Assembly (NCBI GenBank): GCA_947652605.1
Contig: OX393579.1
Location: forward strand, 20,481,674 to 20,545,673
Direction: 5' to 3'
Origin: Elmis aenea
Taxonomy: Eukaryota > Arthropoda > Insecta > Coleoptera > Elmidae
DNA: 64,000 nt
Shown here: piece after piece, positions 45,368-56,119 of the stretch
Layout of the letters: every line of letters starts with the position of its first letter
Position numbering within the stretch: the first letter of the stretch is position 1
Notes under the pieces: generated by a model
Told to the model about the DNA's origin: nothing
Seen by the model: only the letters and a program-made list of their open reading frames with translations
The model's database searches: none
Program-made: the position numbers and the translations under genes

Positions 45368-46380
45368 AGACCATGTTAATCGTTAATGACGATTTGAAAA
45401 TTTCAGTTCTAGAAATTATAGCTATACGTTCTATGTTCTGTGACTAACTTTCAGTCAATTATTATTTTGTATCAAATTAAAAATTTCTGCATTACCTGAA
45501 TATCAAGAGTCGTTTTTATAAAAGTGACGACTTCTTATAAAAAGTACTTTCCCTGTAAAAATGAATGAAGGCTGTATTTAATATAAACGCCCTTCTTTGG
45601 TCAATCAAAATATTGTTATAGTACAACAGAATGCTATAAAACAGTGTCTTCAAAAATTAAAGAGCTTGGATGGAAATGTTTCCGCATGCTGCCCACTCAC
45701 CTTAATAACATCTTTAAGGCAAAATATGGTCATTAGTACTTATACAGTAGTAGTACCTATACAGTGAAATAATATATTTTCGTTAACTGCTTAGTGCTTA
45801 ACAATTTTATAAAACATTTACCACGATCTGTTCCAAAATCGTAAATTTTTTAACGAAAATATATTATTTCACTGTATTTGTACCTATTGATTGCTTAGAT
45901 TGTTAAGTTTGGCACGACTTTTTAAAATATTCAACAGCAGTAATGGATGAACTTTGTGAATTGAAGCTTTACACAGACATGTGACACAAGTTACGTTTAA
46001 TGGTTAATATCTTGTTTTTGTCACAGAAACCTTATGCCAACATTCCACGAAACAAAATATAAAACAATTAACTTTTTTCTTATTTATTACATGTGACTGC
46101 AGTCAGTATACAATGCATAAATTACTATTTGTTATTTATTATGTATTATTTTGATATTGTTATACAACCACGACAAACCTTATAGGAAACATGGTTCAAA
46201 AATAAACATGTGGTAGTAATTTATTCCCCAAAATTTTATGGTAATGACAACAGTATTGTTGAACTAGAAATAATAATTTTACGTTCATATAGCGGCATAT
46301 TACTAGAGTATTTGACGTCACACGACATGCATGACGGGCGAACGCATCTTTTTCTTATATCGCATTAGAGCAGGGGTTTC
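45368..46380. other. Sequence without recognised features
   Basis: A short inverted pair GAAAATATATTATTTCACTG / CAGTGAAATAATATATTTTC spans about 45762-45875, a small hairpin of unknown origin. Otherwise nothing was recognised. Confidence 0.4.
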
Positions 46381-46646
46381 AAACACATGGCTTGAGGGTC
46401 GCTTGTGGCCTCCTGTGTATTTCGTGCGGCCCACTTGAATCAGGAGTTAAATCGGTCTGCGCGGTCATTTGTTAAGTAAATTAATGGCATTCAAACTACG
46501 AAATGCAAATGTTACAAAACACATTTTTAATTTGAATTTTTATCCTTGCTCTTCTAGAATTTTACGAAATCAAAAGTTTCAAAAGTATGTTAGGTATGTG
46601 GCTTTTCATGTGGCTCTCATAAATTTTGAGTTCTAGAAACCAGTAC

Positions 46647-46852
46647 TAGAGGTCTTTCAAGATAAACTGAACTGTGACGTAGAAACCAAAACTCGTCTTA
46701 AGCGTTAATTACTGCGCCACCTAAAAACATACGTCTATATCGACAACGGGGTTATAACCTATAATAATATAATGTTTTTAGAAAGGTCTACATTTCAACC
46801 GCCATCCCCTCTCTTGGCGCATTTCGCGGTTTAGTTTATCTTGAAAGACCTC
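46647..46852. mobile_element. TA-flanked MITE, ~206 bp
   Basis: GAGGTCTTTCAAGATAAACT at the left is mirrored by AGTTTATCTTGAAAGACCTC at the right, 20 bp without mismatch, both bordered by TA. The interior has no coding frame. Confidence 0.75.
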
Positions 46853-46914
46853 TAACATGGGATTATGAGTGCAATATGTAGCTATCACAGGCCACGTTAC
46901 TTGTGAACAGCGCA

Positions 46915-47098
46915 TGCGTGTAAAAATCCAGCGATAGTTCTTGCGTTTGTTCATGTACTGTTTTTACCGTCCACAAACTAGTTCATCAATCGATCTGAAA
47001 ACTGGTACGCCGGCTAACCGTCCGATGAACTAACAGAGATTGTGCTGTAACGAGATATCGATACTGCGCAAACTCGTGATCGCTAATCGGATAGTATA
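46915..47098 (+). repeat. Dispersed repeat, second copy at 62605-62790
   Basis: Shared ordered words are GCATGNGTGTANAAATCCAG, CGATAGTTCT/CGACAGTTCT, TTNATGTANTGTTTTTANCG, TCCACAA, ATATCGATACTG and CGNTAATCGGAT. No ends were identified. Confidence 0.6.
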
Positions 47099-47100
47099 GT

Positions 47101-47274
47101 CAGCGTCAAGTCTAATGGCGAGCGGTAGGTGTGCGCACTAAACACAATAGGAATTGAACACACCCACTTACTTAGTTGTATTGGTATACCCGCCAATGCT
47201 TTTAAGGTCCGTGGACCATATTGTAGCGTCTGCTGCGCGAAAACACCCCCACCGCTCGCCATTAGACTTGACGC
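47101..47274. mobile_element. Small TIR element, ~174 bp (second copy at 6463-6642)
   Basis: The arms AGCGTCAAGTCTAATGGCGA and TCGCCATTAGACTTGACGCT are perfect inverted repeats. The interior is nearly identical to 6481-6621 (GTGCGCACTAAACACAAT, GGTATACCCGCCAATG, TTTTAAGGTCCG, CATATTGTAGCGTCTGCTGC). The arm sequences differ from the first copy at matched positions. Confidence 0.8.
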
Positions 47275-47312
47275 TAACTATACAGGGGTCTTAAGCACGC
47301 AGCTCCTCTATA

Positions 47313-48807
47313 CAGGGTGTCCCAGATTACATTTCCAGCATGGGGATCTCGCTTATTATAAGAGATAGAGGTTTGTTCAAATTAGATGAATTATTCCTTG
47401 GTATGAGAGAAGCCATAATCAATTTTTAAAAGTACAAAATACCTCGTGCTTCAGATGTTATAGCAAACAATATGAAAATGTCGAATATCTTTTTTCTCTC
47501 ATAAATTTTTTATCGTAATCATTAGAACATTTTATTTGTACTTTCTTAAGGTACTTTTTAATGGAGTATGTAACTGTTATTTTAGATTATTTTTAAGACC
47601 TACCATTTTTGAGATATTACCCCTAAATTCATTTTTTCTTATGAGCCGCGAAGTTGGCTATGGAATAGTTGAATGTGATTTTTTTTTCTCTTTAAAATGA
47701 GATATTACTTGCTCCATCTATTTTCATAAATAAGTCACAAAATCAAGAAAAATCGTATTTTACCCATCACTTATCAATCTTTGAAAATAAAAACAAAAAA
47801 AAACTAATTAAATGTCAAATGACAGTTACCATTTGTCTGCGGTATCATTTATTAGAATTTCACATTATTGTTGTGTAATTCGATGGTTTTTGTAGTAATT
47901 GTTATAATGATGGCTACATTTAAAAATAGCGAAAAATTTGGCATGTTGCTACATTCCTTGCCATAAAAACTGTGTAGAAGCTGAGCGAATATACTTAGAG
48001 CTACATCCCGAGAAAAGGCAACGAAGGATGCGTAATTACAAAAATTTGGAAATAAATTTAAAAGTATATGTTTTTTTCGACAAACCAACCAAAAATCCAA
48101 AACAAATCAATAATTAATTAGAATTATTTATTTTACACAGTTTCAATTGCAAAGAATGTAGCATTTCAACATATAAAATTTTTAATTAGTTGTAAATGTG
48201 CCCATAATTATATGATAACAAATTTGCTACAAAGACTATGGAATTACACAACAATACTAAACAATTTTAATAAATCATACCGCAGACAAATGGTCATTTG
48301 ACATTTAATTAGTTGTTTTTTGTTTTTATTTTCATAGATAGCTTGATAAGTGATGGGTAAAATTCGATTTTTCTTGATTTTGTGACGTATTTATAATATA
48401 AACGTAGCAAGTAATATCTCATTTTGAACAGAAAAAATAAGCACATTCAACTATTCCATAGCCAACTTCACGGCCCATAAGAAAAAATGAAATTAGGGGT
48501 AATATCTCGAAAAAGATAGGTGTTAAAAATAATCTAAAATAACAGTTACATTCTCCATTAAAAAGTACCTTAAGAAAGTACAAATAAAATTGTTCTAATG
48601 ATAAAGACAAAAAAGTTATGAAAGAAAAAAGAAATTGAACATTTTCATATTTTTTGCTATAACATCTGAAGCACGAGGAATTTTGTACTTTTAAAAATTG
48701 ATTGTGGCTCCTCTCATACTTGGGAATAATTCATCTAATTTAAGCAAACCTGTATCTCTTATAATAAGCGAGATCCCCATGCTGGAAATGTAATCTGGGA
48801 CACCCTG
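47313..48807. mobile_element. Foldback palindrome, 1495 bp, CAGGGTGTCCC ends
   Basis: CAGGGTGTCCCAGATTACAT is mirrored by ATGTAATCTGGGACACCCTG, with TA on both flanks. The ~740-bp arms can be followed throughout (GGGATCTCGCTTATTATAAG, CCTCGTGCTTCAGATGTTAT, AAAAAGTACCTTAAGAAAGT, GTCTGCGGTAT) to a centre near 48060. The family block sits at 47343-47364 and inversely at 48756-48777. No transposase. It is inserted in the hAT element 46381-49073. Confidence 0.92.
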
Positions 48808-49073
48808 TATATTTCGTGGGGACTTCCAAGTTATAATTACAAATTCAATGCGACCTACTTAAATTAGTAGTTTATTAAACGGTCTGCGTTGTCATTTGTC
48901 AAGTAAATTAATGGCGTTTGAACTACGACATACAAAAATATTAGGAGTAATACACTTCAAAAGCCAAAAAGGTATGGGAAAAAAGGCGAAAAATTTAATA
49001 AAATTTAAGTGACGTGCTTACTATTAGGAAAAGTCTTATGTGGCCCTCACACTTTGTGAGTTTGAGACCCCTG

Positions 49074-50065
49074 TATTATAGTGTAGCACAATGGATAGTA
49101 ATATGGCATATTTTCAAACCAGCGTGCTGTGAAAACGCTATCAACAGCCTCTATTTTAGAAAAGCCATCAATAAATTCTCCAGCCCGTTTGAACTACATA
49201 ATTACTTCACATAAATTCACCAATAAATATTCACATGAATATGACGTAAATGTATGATAAATGGTCATATTTTACTACAGATCATCGGTCCACGCGTCAA
49301 ACTTCGCTATTATACCAAACAATTGCCTATATCGATACGATCAAGTGATTTTGTGTACATAATATCCTGTGTCAGTGTTCAAGATAATTTGATCGGCGTC
49401 AATCAAACTTATCGTTACGTGCTTTATATTTCCAATAATAACAAGCATGAATGTGTCGGTGTAAAATCAACGACGTTGTATTGTTGTTGATAAGGATAAT
49501 GGTGCGGTCCTGTGTTTTACAATGGCTTACCCACAGTGTCAAACTCAATTATAATTTCATTATTTTCAATTAGGTTTAACTGGGCATTGACCAGCCCTTT
49601 CTCGCCCTTTCGAGATAATTGGGTCGTATATTTAACGGTCTTCGCACAAAGTTTATGCTCTGTATGATAATTTCAGTTGCAGTAGCTGACGACAATTTAT
49701 AATCTACATTATACTGAAGTTGCAGTGGAAATTAAACACTTTACTGTTGTAACAAAAACGAAAAACATTTTTCAGTATAAAATTGCAACCGTTTTGTAGG
49801 GAAGGGACGTTAAAAAGCTAGAAATTAAATACATACCGATTTGTTGACTGCTAAATTGTTCCAGCAAAGTTTAGGTTGTTTCAAAATGTATCACTCTAAT
49901 TGGAATTATGTTGTTAATGGCTTTGGAAATATGAATAATTTTTTATACTGTTGTTCCCTCAATGCTAGAACCGCTAAGAGAAGTCAATGGGTTAACTTAG
50001 ATCTAAACTTCTTTAGTATACAAAGATAGAACTATATTTATTAGTCTAAATTAGATCGTTACATT
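49074..50065. other. Sequence without recognised features
   Basis: No supported gene. CAGTGTCAAACTC near 49536 resembles a hAT terminus but no partner end was found. Confidence 0.4.
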
Positions 50066-50836
50066 CTTCTTCTTCTTCTTCTTCTTACATCTATTAGACC
50101 GTCACCCTTTCGGGTGTAAGGCCTCGCCTATCTACCCTCACGGGTGTAAGGCATTGGGTTTAGTTGAGTTTTCTTATTACTTTCCCATGCCCTTTTTCAT
50201 TGATTGTGTCATTTCCGATATCTGCTTGTTATCTTTCTCATGTCCTTTTTCTTTGCCTGGGTCTTTGTCCTAATATTTCTGTTATTCTCTATCAGTTTTT
50301 TGAAGGTTATTGGTTTGTTGTAGTTTTATTTACTTTCAGCTTTTCCTGCTCCCTGTTCCATCTCCATTCTTTTCCATCTACTGTGATTTTTTGATATCCT
50401 ATTTTCGTTGTTCTCCCTTTCTGTCTCTCTTCTTCCGCTATTTGTTTTAACTTCTTTTGAATTTCCAGTTCCTCCTTAGTCATTTCGTTGTTTATATAAT
50501 TTTTTTCTTTATGTTGTTTTAACTTATACTTGTTTTTCATTACCTTTTCTTTTTCTAGTGATTTGTATAGTTCTAGCTTATATGATTTTGTTCCTTTCTG
50601 TATGGCGTTTTTAATCTGAAGTTTTATACCGGTTCCTCTTTCAATAAAGTGTTCGAATTCCTGTATGAGGTCTGCTTTGTTATCAGTTTTTATCTCCATG
50701 CCTGTCACAACGATATTGTTTTTGGTTCTATCTTTTTTTAATCTTCTAACTGTATCCTCTACAGATTTTATCTTCTCTTTTATTATCTTGTATTCGTTTT
50801 TCAGCAATTCATTTTCCTGTTTTAGTTCCTTCAGTA
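50066..50836 (-). mobile_element. Antisense LINE fragment: ORF1 joined to a 3' tail
   Basis: On the minus strand this piece starts at the junction with the next element, encodes an ORF1-type protein, and ends in a 3' UTR with CACCCGTGAGGGTAGATAGG, CACCCGAAAGGGTGACGG and a GAA-repeat tail (50066-50088 on the plus strand as TTC repeats). ORF2 is missing between ORF1 and the 3' UTR. It lies head-to-head with the sense reverse transcriptase at 50837. Confidence 0.7.
50307..50836 (-). pseudogene. LINE ORF1-like protein, 5'-truncated
   Basis: The minus-strand frame reads VLKELKQENELLKNEYKIIK (a Leu/Lys-rich coiled coil), then KNNIVVTGMEIKTDN with LIQEFEHFIERG (an RRM-like segment of LINE nucleic-acid-binding ORF1 proteins), then YINNEMTKEELEIQKKLKQI and KIGYQKITVDGKEWRW, ending at a TAA near 50307. 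The architecture and the YKKITVDGKEW-like ending are common in insect RTE-like elements. The true N-terminus is beyond the junction. ORF1 binds element RNA for retrotransposition; this copy lacks its partner ORF2. Confidence 0.65.
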
Positions 50837-53010
50837 CATTACATTACAAACATGGAGAAAATTTTACAGTAACAATTCGAGAGGAAGTGGAACTAAAGAT
50901 AAAATCAATAAAAGACTGGGAAACTATGGAATTAGAACAAATGTGGAATATGCTAAAACAAATTATCCTGAAAACAGCAGAAAAAACATGCGGAATAACA
51001 AGAATAAACAAAAGAAAAAAACAGACGAGTTGGTGGAATCAGGACATTAAATATGAAGTCGGAATAAAGAAAAAACTGTGGAAGCAATACCTGGGCAGTA
51101 AGTCAAATGAAGAATATGAAAAATATAAACATCAAAGAACAAAAGTTAAAGAACTGATCAAAATAGAAAAGAACAAATCATGGGAAGAATTTGGCAGAAG
51201 AATGGAAATGAATAGCAGAACAAACCAAAAACTTTTTTACAAAGTACTACAAAAATTAAAAAAAGGCAAACAACAAGTAATAAAACACGTGAAAGCAAAA
51301 AACAATCAATTACTAACAAACGACGCAGAGATAATGGATAGATGGAGAGAATACTTTCAAGAGCTCTTAACCACAACAGAAGAAGAAGTAGAAGAGGATG
51401 ATTATATGCCGGATAACATGGAAGAAGAAGCAAACATAAATAGAATAGAAGTTGTAGAAGCATTAAAACACCTAAAGCAAGGGAAATCGGCTGGACATGA
51501 CGGTATCACTCCAGAAATGGTAAAGAATTTAGGAAATGAAGGAATAGACATAGTTACACACTTATTTAACAAAGCATGGACACAAGGAGAAGTGCCTAAC
51601 GAATGGAAAATCGGAATAATAATACCAATATTTAAGAAAGGAGACAACCGACACTGCACAAACTACAGAGGGATCACACTATTAAGCATTATATCCAAAG
51701 CCTACGAGTTCATACTAGAGAGGAAACTGAAGAAAATAACCGAGAAACAATTAGCGGAAACACAAAGCGGATTTAGGAAAGGAAGAAGCACACACGACCA
51801 TATCTTCACCGTGAAACAACTAATGGGAAAAAAGAAAACAAAAGAGGCAGAAGTATACCTGGCATTTTTGGACTTAGAGAAGGCTTTTGACAGAGTGTCA
51901 CAAAAGACAATCTGGGAAGGATTAAAACGCAGAAATATTAACCACAAACTATTAAAGAGTATACAAAGCCTATACACTAACAACAAAAGTTACGTAAGAA
52001 AAGATAATCTAGAATCAAAGACCTTTGACTTAAATGACGGACTAAGGCAAGGAGGTGTACTAAGCCCGACACTATTCGTATTAGCCATGGATGACGTCAT
52101 TAAAGCTGTAGAAACCAAGACTAGAAAGGTACATATAGGTTTCAATAAGTTAATGCCAGTGTACCTGTCAGAATGTGCCTTTGCTGATGACATGCTGATT
52201 TGTGCACCAACGGAAAAAGCCCTACAAGAAAACCTATTGGTATGGGAAGAAGAATTAAAGAAAAAGAAATTAAAGATTAACACGAATAAAACAAAGGTTA
52301 TGATGATAGGTAAAGATCAAAAGCAACTCAACATAGAACTGAATCAGGAAAAATAGAACAGGTGGAAGAATATAAATATCTGGGAATTTGGATAGAGAGA
52401 GAAGGTAACATAGAAAACGAGATAAAAGAAAGAATAAGCAGTGCAGCTAAATTGTATTACAGTATGAATAGATCGATAATAAGAAAAAGAGAAATAAGCA
52501 GGAAAACAAAAATGACTATTTACAAAACAGTATTCATACCAACCCTGGTGTATGGAAGTGAGAGTTGGGTACTAAATCAGTCGCAGAGAAGTAGATTACA
52601 AGCGATGCAGATGAAATACTTAAGAGCAGTAAAGGGTGTCACACGTAGAGACAGGATAAGAAACGAACAGATCAGAGAAGAACTGGAGGTGGAGTCGATA
52701 CATAGTGTGATCGAGAGAAACCAACTGAGATGGTTCGGACACCTCAACAGAATGGGGGAAGGAAGACAAGTGAAACGGATATGGGAGGCAAGGGATGGAA
52801 ATAAACGAGGAAAGGGGAGACCGAGGAAGACATGGAACGATGAAGTGGCATTAATTTTAAAGAATCGAAATAAGAATTGGACAGAAGCAACAAGAATGGC
52901 GAAGAACAAAAAGGAATGGACGAAATTCGTTCACATAAGTTTAACATGAATAATTACAAATACCCTACACCTTAGGGTAACAAGGGTAACAGATTATATA
53001 TAATATATAT
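50837..53010 (+). mobile_element. 5'-truncated RTE-like LINE, sense
   Basis: It comprises the reverse transcriptase and C-terminal domain followed by a short 3' UTR with ACACCTTAGGGTAAC and an AT-repeat tail at about 52992-53012. The endonuclease domain is lost at the 5' junction near 50836, where ACATT is repeated (ACATTACATT). The next element, a mariner-like transposase pseudogene, begins immediately after the tail. Confidence 0.8.
50838..52949 (+). pseudogene. Non-LTR reverse transcriptase with one frameshift
   Basis: Frame 1 (to 52356) has the linker with TSWWNQDIKYEV, the RT fingers (GKSAGHDGITPEMVKNLG, PNEWKIGIIIPIFKKGDN, NYRGITLLSIISK), palm motif A (LAFLDLEKAFDRV), LRQGGVLSPTLF and the catalytic YADD-type motif CAFADDMLI. 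A stop at 52354 arises from a 1-bp shift. The adjacent frame continues VEEYKYLGIWIE, FIPTLVYGSESWVL, LRWFGHLNRM, GKGRPRKTWNDEV and KNKKEWTKF to the stop at 52947. The first codons of the long frame (50665-50837) belong to the antisense neighbour and are not RT. It would copy its RNA into DNA at a nick; this copy lacks the endonuclease and is broken. Confidence 0.88.
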
Positions 53011-54000
53011 ATACAATTCGCAGGTTAAGAGATCATTTTTGTGTGCATAACGGTCCGTCAAGGTCCGCTGTCAGTGCTACAGAACACCCAAACACCTCCA
53101 TCCGTCATCGCGCCCAGGAATTAAACATCTACCGCAGTACTCTCCAGCGAATTCTGAAGAAGGATTTGCACCTTCATGCTTACAAAATCCAGTTGACACA
53201 AGAATTAAAGCCGGCCGACCATGGACAGCGCAGAAACTTTGCCAACTGGATCTTGGAACAACAGCAAGTTGACGATGCATTTCCTAACAAAATCATTTTT
53301 AGTGATGGGGCGCACTTTCACCTCAACGGCTACAGAATTGTCGAATCTGGGGAGCAGAAAATCCACAAGAACTATCGATGCATCCTGAAAAAGTGAGTGT
53401 GGTGTGCCATGTGGGCAGGAAAGATCATCGGACCGTACTTTTTTAAAAATGATGAAAGTGCCTCTATGACTGTCAATGGTGATCGCTACCATGGCATGTT
53501 GACAAACTTTTTTTGGCGTCAATTGGATGGAGTGGACTTGAATGGAATGTGGTTTCAACAGGATGGCGCGACCTGCCACACCGCACGTGAAACAATGGCG
53601 TTATTGCAAACGAAGTTCCAGGGTCGTGTCATCTCTCGTTTTGGAGGCCAAAACTGGCCACCAAGGATATGCGTTTTAACTCCCTTGGAGTTCTTTCTTT
53701 GGGGTTTTTTGAAAAGTAAGGTCTATGTGAACCACCCTGAGACAATTCAACAACTAAAAGAAGAAATCACACGTAAAATTCGTGAAATCCAGCCGCCCTT
53801 GCTACAAAACGTTTTCCAAAATTTCGTGGATCGAGTTCACACCTGCCAACAGAACCGTGGCGGTCATTTGACTGATATTATATTTTATCTTTAATGTCAA
53901 TGTTCACTCTTTACAACAATATAAAAATTTCGAAGAATTTCGTTTAAGACTGTTTTTTTTTAAATTTTAAATTCAAGTTCTTGTTGAGTCACCCTTTATA
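53010..54000 (+). mobile_element. Mariner-like transposon remnant, right end CACCCTTTATA
   Basis: The transposase pseudogene is followed by a 3' flank ending TTCAAGTTCTTGTTGAGTCA CCCTTTATA. On the minus strand this reads TATAAAGGGTGACTCAACAA, one base different from the TATACAGGGTGA ends of the palindromes. The left terminus is missing, replaced by the LINE tail. Confidence 0.65.
53016..53894 (+). pseudogene. IS630/Tc1-mariner-type DDE transposase, nearly full core
   Basis: From about 53016 the frame reads RRLRDHF, then SIRHRAQELNIYRSTLQRIL (second helix-turn-helix), LHLHAYKIQLTQELKPADH, NKIIFSDGAHFHLNGY (first catalytic Asp), then an in-frame TGA at 53394, then VWCAMWAGKIIGPYFF, GMWFQQDGATCHTARETM (second Asp), NWPPRICVLTPLEFFLWGFL and a C-terminal GGHLTDIIF. 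The third catalytic position, normally Asp before LTP, is Val. The N-terminal domain is truncated. Stop and lost Asp make it inactive. The family is common in insects and usually carries an N-terminal DUF4817 helix-turn-helix. Confidence 0.88.
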
Positions 54001-54832
54001 GTCGTAGTGCAGTTGTGAGCGATAGTAAGTTTATGTAATATTAAAACTTTAGTAATATAAACAATATTACCTTCTCATATGTCAAGAATTACATTTTCAT
54101 TGCGTTAAAAACTTCTTTCTAAGGATTTAAATTAATATAAGCAGGTCGTGGATTGTCGTAAAAATTTTGCTCTTAAACAATAAAATTTATGATCCGGATG
54201 TGGAAAGGACCAACTTAAAACTTAAATCTGGGTCAGGTATTCAAGCACAAAATAAAATTTTTATTGGCGTTTTATACGTCTTTAAGCAGCATAGTACAGC
54301 AATACATACTTTCGACTTAGGTCCTTTACAAAATATTTAATTAAACATGTTCAATCAAAATTTGTAAGCGAACTTGATTTAAATTAGACTTATAAAATCC
54401 TCTGAATTTATACGAAACATAAATAATTGTCACGATGACATAAAGAACCAGCTCTGCCATCGAATAGTTCCAAATAAACCGAGAAATAATTGTATCGCTG
54501 TATTTATGTTCAACGTTAATGACAAAATTACGAATTCCACAAAATCTGTCAGTTAAGAGAAACCAATTTGTGCATGCGGAATGATTAAACACGTTCAACA
54601 AATTAATATGAAAATTTGTCAATACAATGGACTAAGTAAATAATGTACTATTGTAATCAAGTGGAATAGTGAAATGCACTATTAAAGTGAATTGAGCTTT
54701 ATTTTTTACGTAAAAGCGAATTTGTCAGGGAATGTAAATTAATTTAATTAAAATTGTTGCCATAAATAGTTGGGAAAAGTTTTTGTTCTTAACACTAAAC
54801 AGAGATTCTGCGAAAACTTTTCAAATCATATA
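54001..54832. other. AT-rich sequence without recognised features
   Basis: No supported feature; the minus-strand frame at 54341-54622 has no family resemblance. Confidence 0.45.
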
Positions 54833-56075
54833 CAGGGTGATTCATTAGTGCGTCGGGCTTTCATAGCCCCGCCCTTAGGAGATAGAAAAAAACTTAAATA
54901 CATAAAATTATTGGTTTGAAAAGATCTACGTCGTACAATTATTTTCAGCTATACAGGGTGTCCATTTTTGCGCTATAACAAAAATTTTAAATGGAACCCT
55001 GTATATTTTTAGCTCTTCGGATGTAATTTTTTAACCTCTACACCTGAAAATTCGTTTTCCTCGGTAATGATAGGTTTGTTTCTTTCTTGTTTTTTGTACT
55101 TCACACTTCCCATTTCAATAAATCTATTCAGCAAGTTTCTAAAACATTTTTCTTCCGCATGTCTTCTTTCTGGATAACGTGTCGCATAAATTCTACTCGC
55201 CAATAAGCAATTTTTATCAGTCTCCCCTAGTACAAAAATCATGTCGACTAGTTCGTCATTTTCGAAATTCATTTCGATAATTTTCCGTCTTCTTTTACCA
55301 CGAAATAGAGACTCTTGCAGCAAGTACCAATCTGGATGACTTTTACAACTTCCTAAAATATCACTGATAACAGCAGAAAAACACAAATCACCTTCGAAGC
55401 CTTTCAGGTTTTTTGGGCGTACGGCGTCAGCTTTTTAAACGGAATAAAAACCGTTTTACGTTTCGACATAAGAAAATGTATTCAAATGTCAAACTGACAC
55501 TTGCTTACATTTTGGCACTTGTTTTGCATCAGCGCGCGGCCTACTTCGGTGCATACAAATGTAATTAAATGGCTACTTTTTTGAAAAGTGTTGAATATCT
55601 CAACAACTACAGGGTTTAGACATAGGACACCCCTCATAAAAATTAAAGGGGAGAAAAAAAGCTATCGAATAGTAAAATAAAATAAGGGAGTGTACATTTG
55701 AAAAAAAATGAGTTGTCACTTTGAAATTTGGAAAGTTTGGCATTTTTTTGTGAACACCCTGTGTCAATATTTTTAAATTTTTTAATATTAAAATGTTGCT
55801 CCCTAATTGGACTAACATTATTGCTAAAACTTATTACTTAACTTCAAAAAACCAGGTCGCTACGATTTTTTAAAGTTTTAAGCCTGCTTATGTAAGATTT
55901 TTCGGAAAAAAAATAATAAGTTGGCACACTGGCACAAAATCAAAAAATTAACAGAGTTTCATGTAGAGGTTAAAAAATGACATTCGAAGAGCTAAAAATA
56001 TACAGGGTGTTCCATTTAAAAAATCTATGTTTTTGTTATAGCGCAAAAATGGGACACCCTGTATAGCTGAAAATA
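54833..56075. mobile_element. Nested CAGGGTG foldback around a transposase N-terminal domain
   Basis: CAGGGTGTCCATTTTTGCGC at 54954 is mirrored by GCGCAAAAATGGGACACCCT ending near 56061, and a second inner pair AAATGGAACCCTGTATATTT / AAATATACAGGGTGTTCC continues both arms to GTAGAGGTTAAAAAATG-like words. A further CAGGGTGATTCATTAGTGCG at 54836 has only a short mirror beyond 56062 (AGCTGAAAATAA). Unlike the other palindromes, the centre (55020-55930) is not mirrored and holds a coding segment on the minus strand. Confidence 0.8.
55009..55272 (-). pseudogene. DUF4817-like helix-turn-helix, transposase N-terminus
   Basis: From a minus-strand ATG at 55272 the frame reads MNFENDELVDMIFVLGETDK, NCLLASRIYATRYPERRHAE, EKCFRNLLNRFIEMGSVKYK and stops at 55009 inside the palindrome arm. 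The pattern (opening Glu-Leu-Met-Ile, GE, A-R-Y, RYP-RRH, F-L-RF-E-GS) is the N-terminal helix-turn-helix of insect Tc1/mariner-like transposases (DUF4817, from memory). The DDE domain does not follow. The frame also continues upstream to 55386 without a recognisable motif. Confidence 0.7.
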
Positions 56076-56119
56076 ACTTTACGACATTCGTTAATTTCAA
56101 GGGAAACACGCAGTTTGTC

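Larger units (their letters stand above)
46381..49073. mobile_element. hAT element, 2693 bp, carrying four nested repeats
   Basis: The ends CAGGGGTTTCAAACACATGG and (minus strand) CAGGGGTCTCAAACTCACAA are inverted with few mismatches. The flanks CATTAGAG (46373-46380) and TATTATAG (49074-49081) agree at 6 of 8. A ~60-bp direct repeat containing TAAGTAAATTAATGGC lies near each end (about 46454 and 48893). The middle is made of later insertions: 46647-46852, 46915-47098, 47101-47274 and the palindrome 47313-48807. No transposase is left. Confidence 0.75.

Noticed and set aside
50665..50837. N-terminal hydrophobic extension of the reverse transcriptase frame
   Set aside because: It is the reverse strand of the antisense ORF1 fragment, fused by chance at the junction.
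51158..52909. Several minus-strand frames opposite the reverse transcriptase
   Set aside because: They are shadows of the A-rich coding strand without family resemblance.
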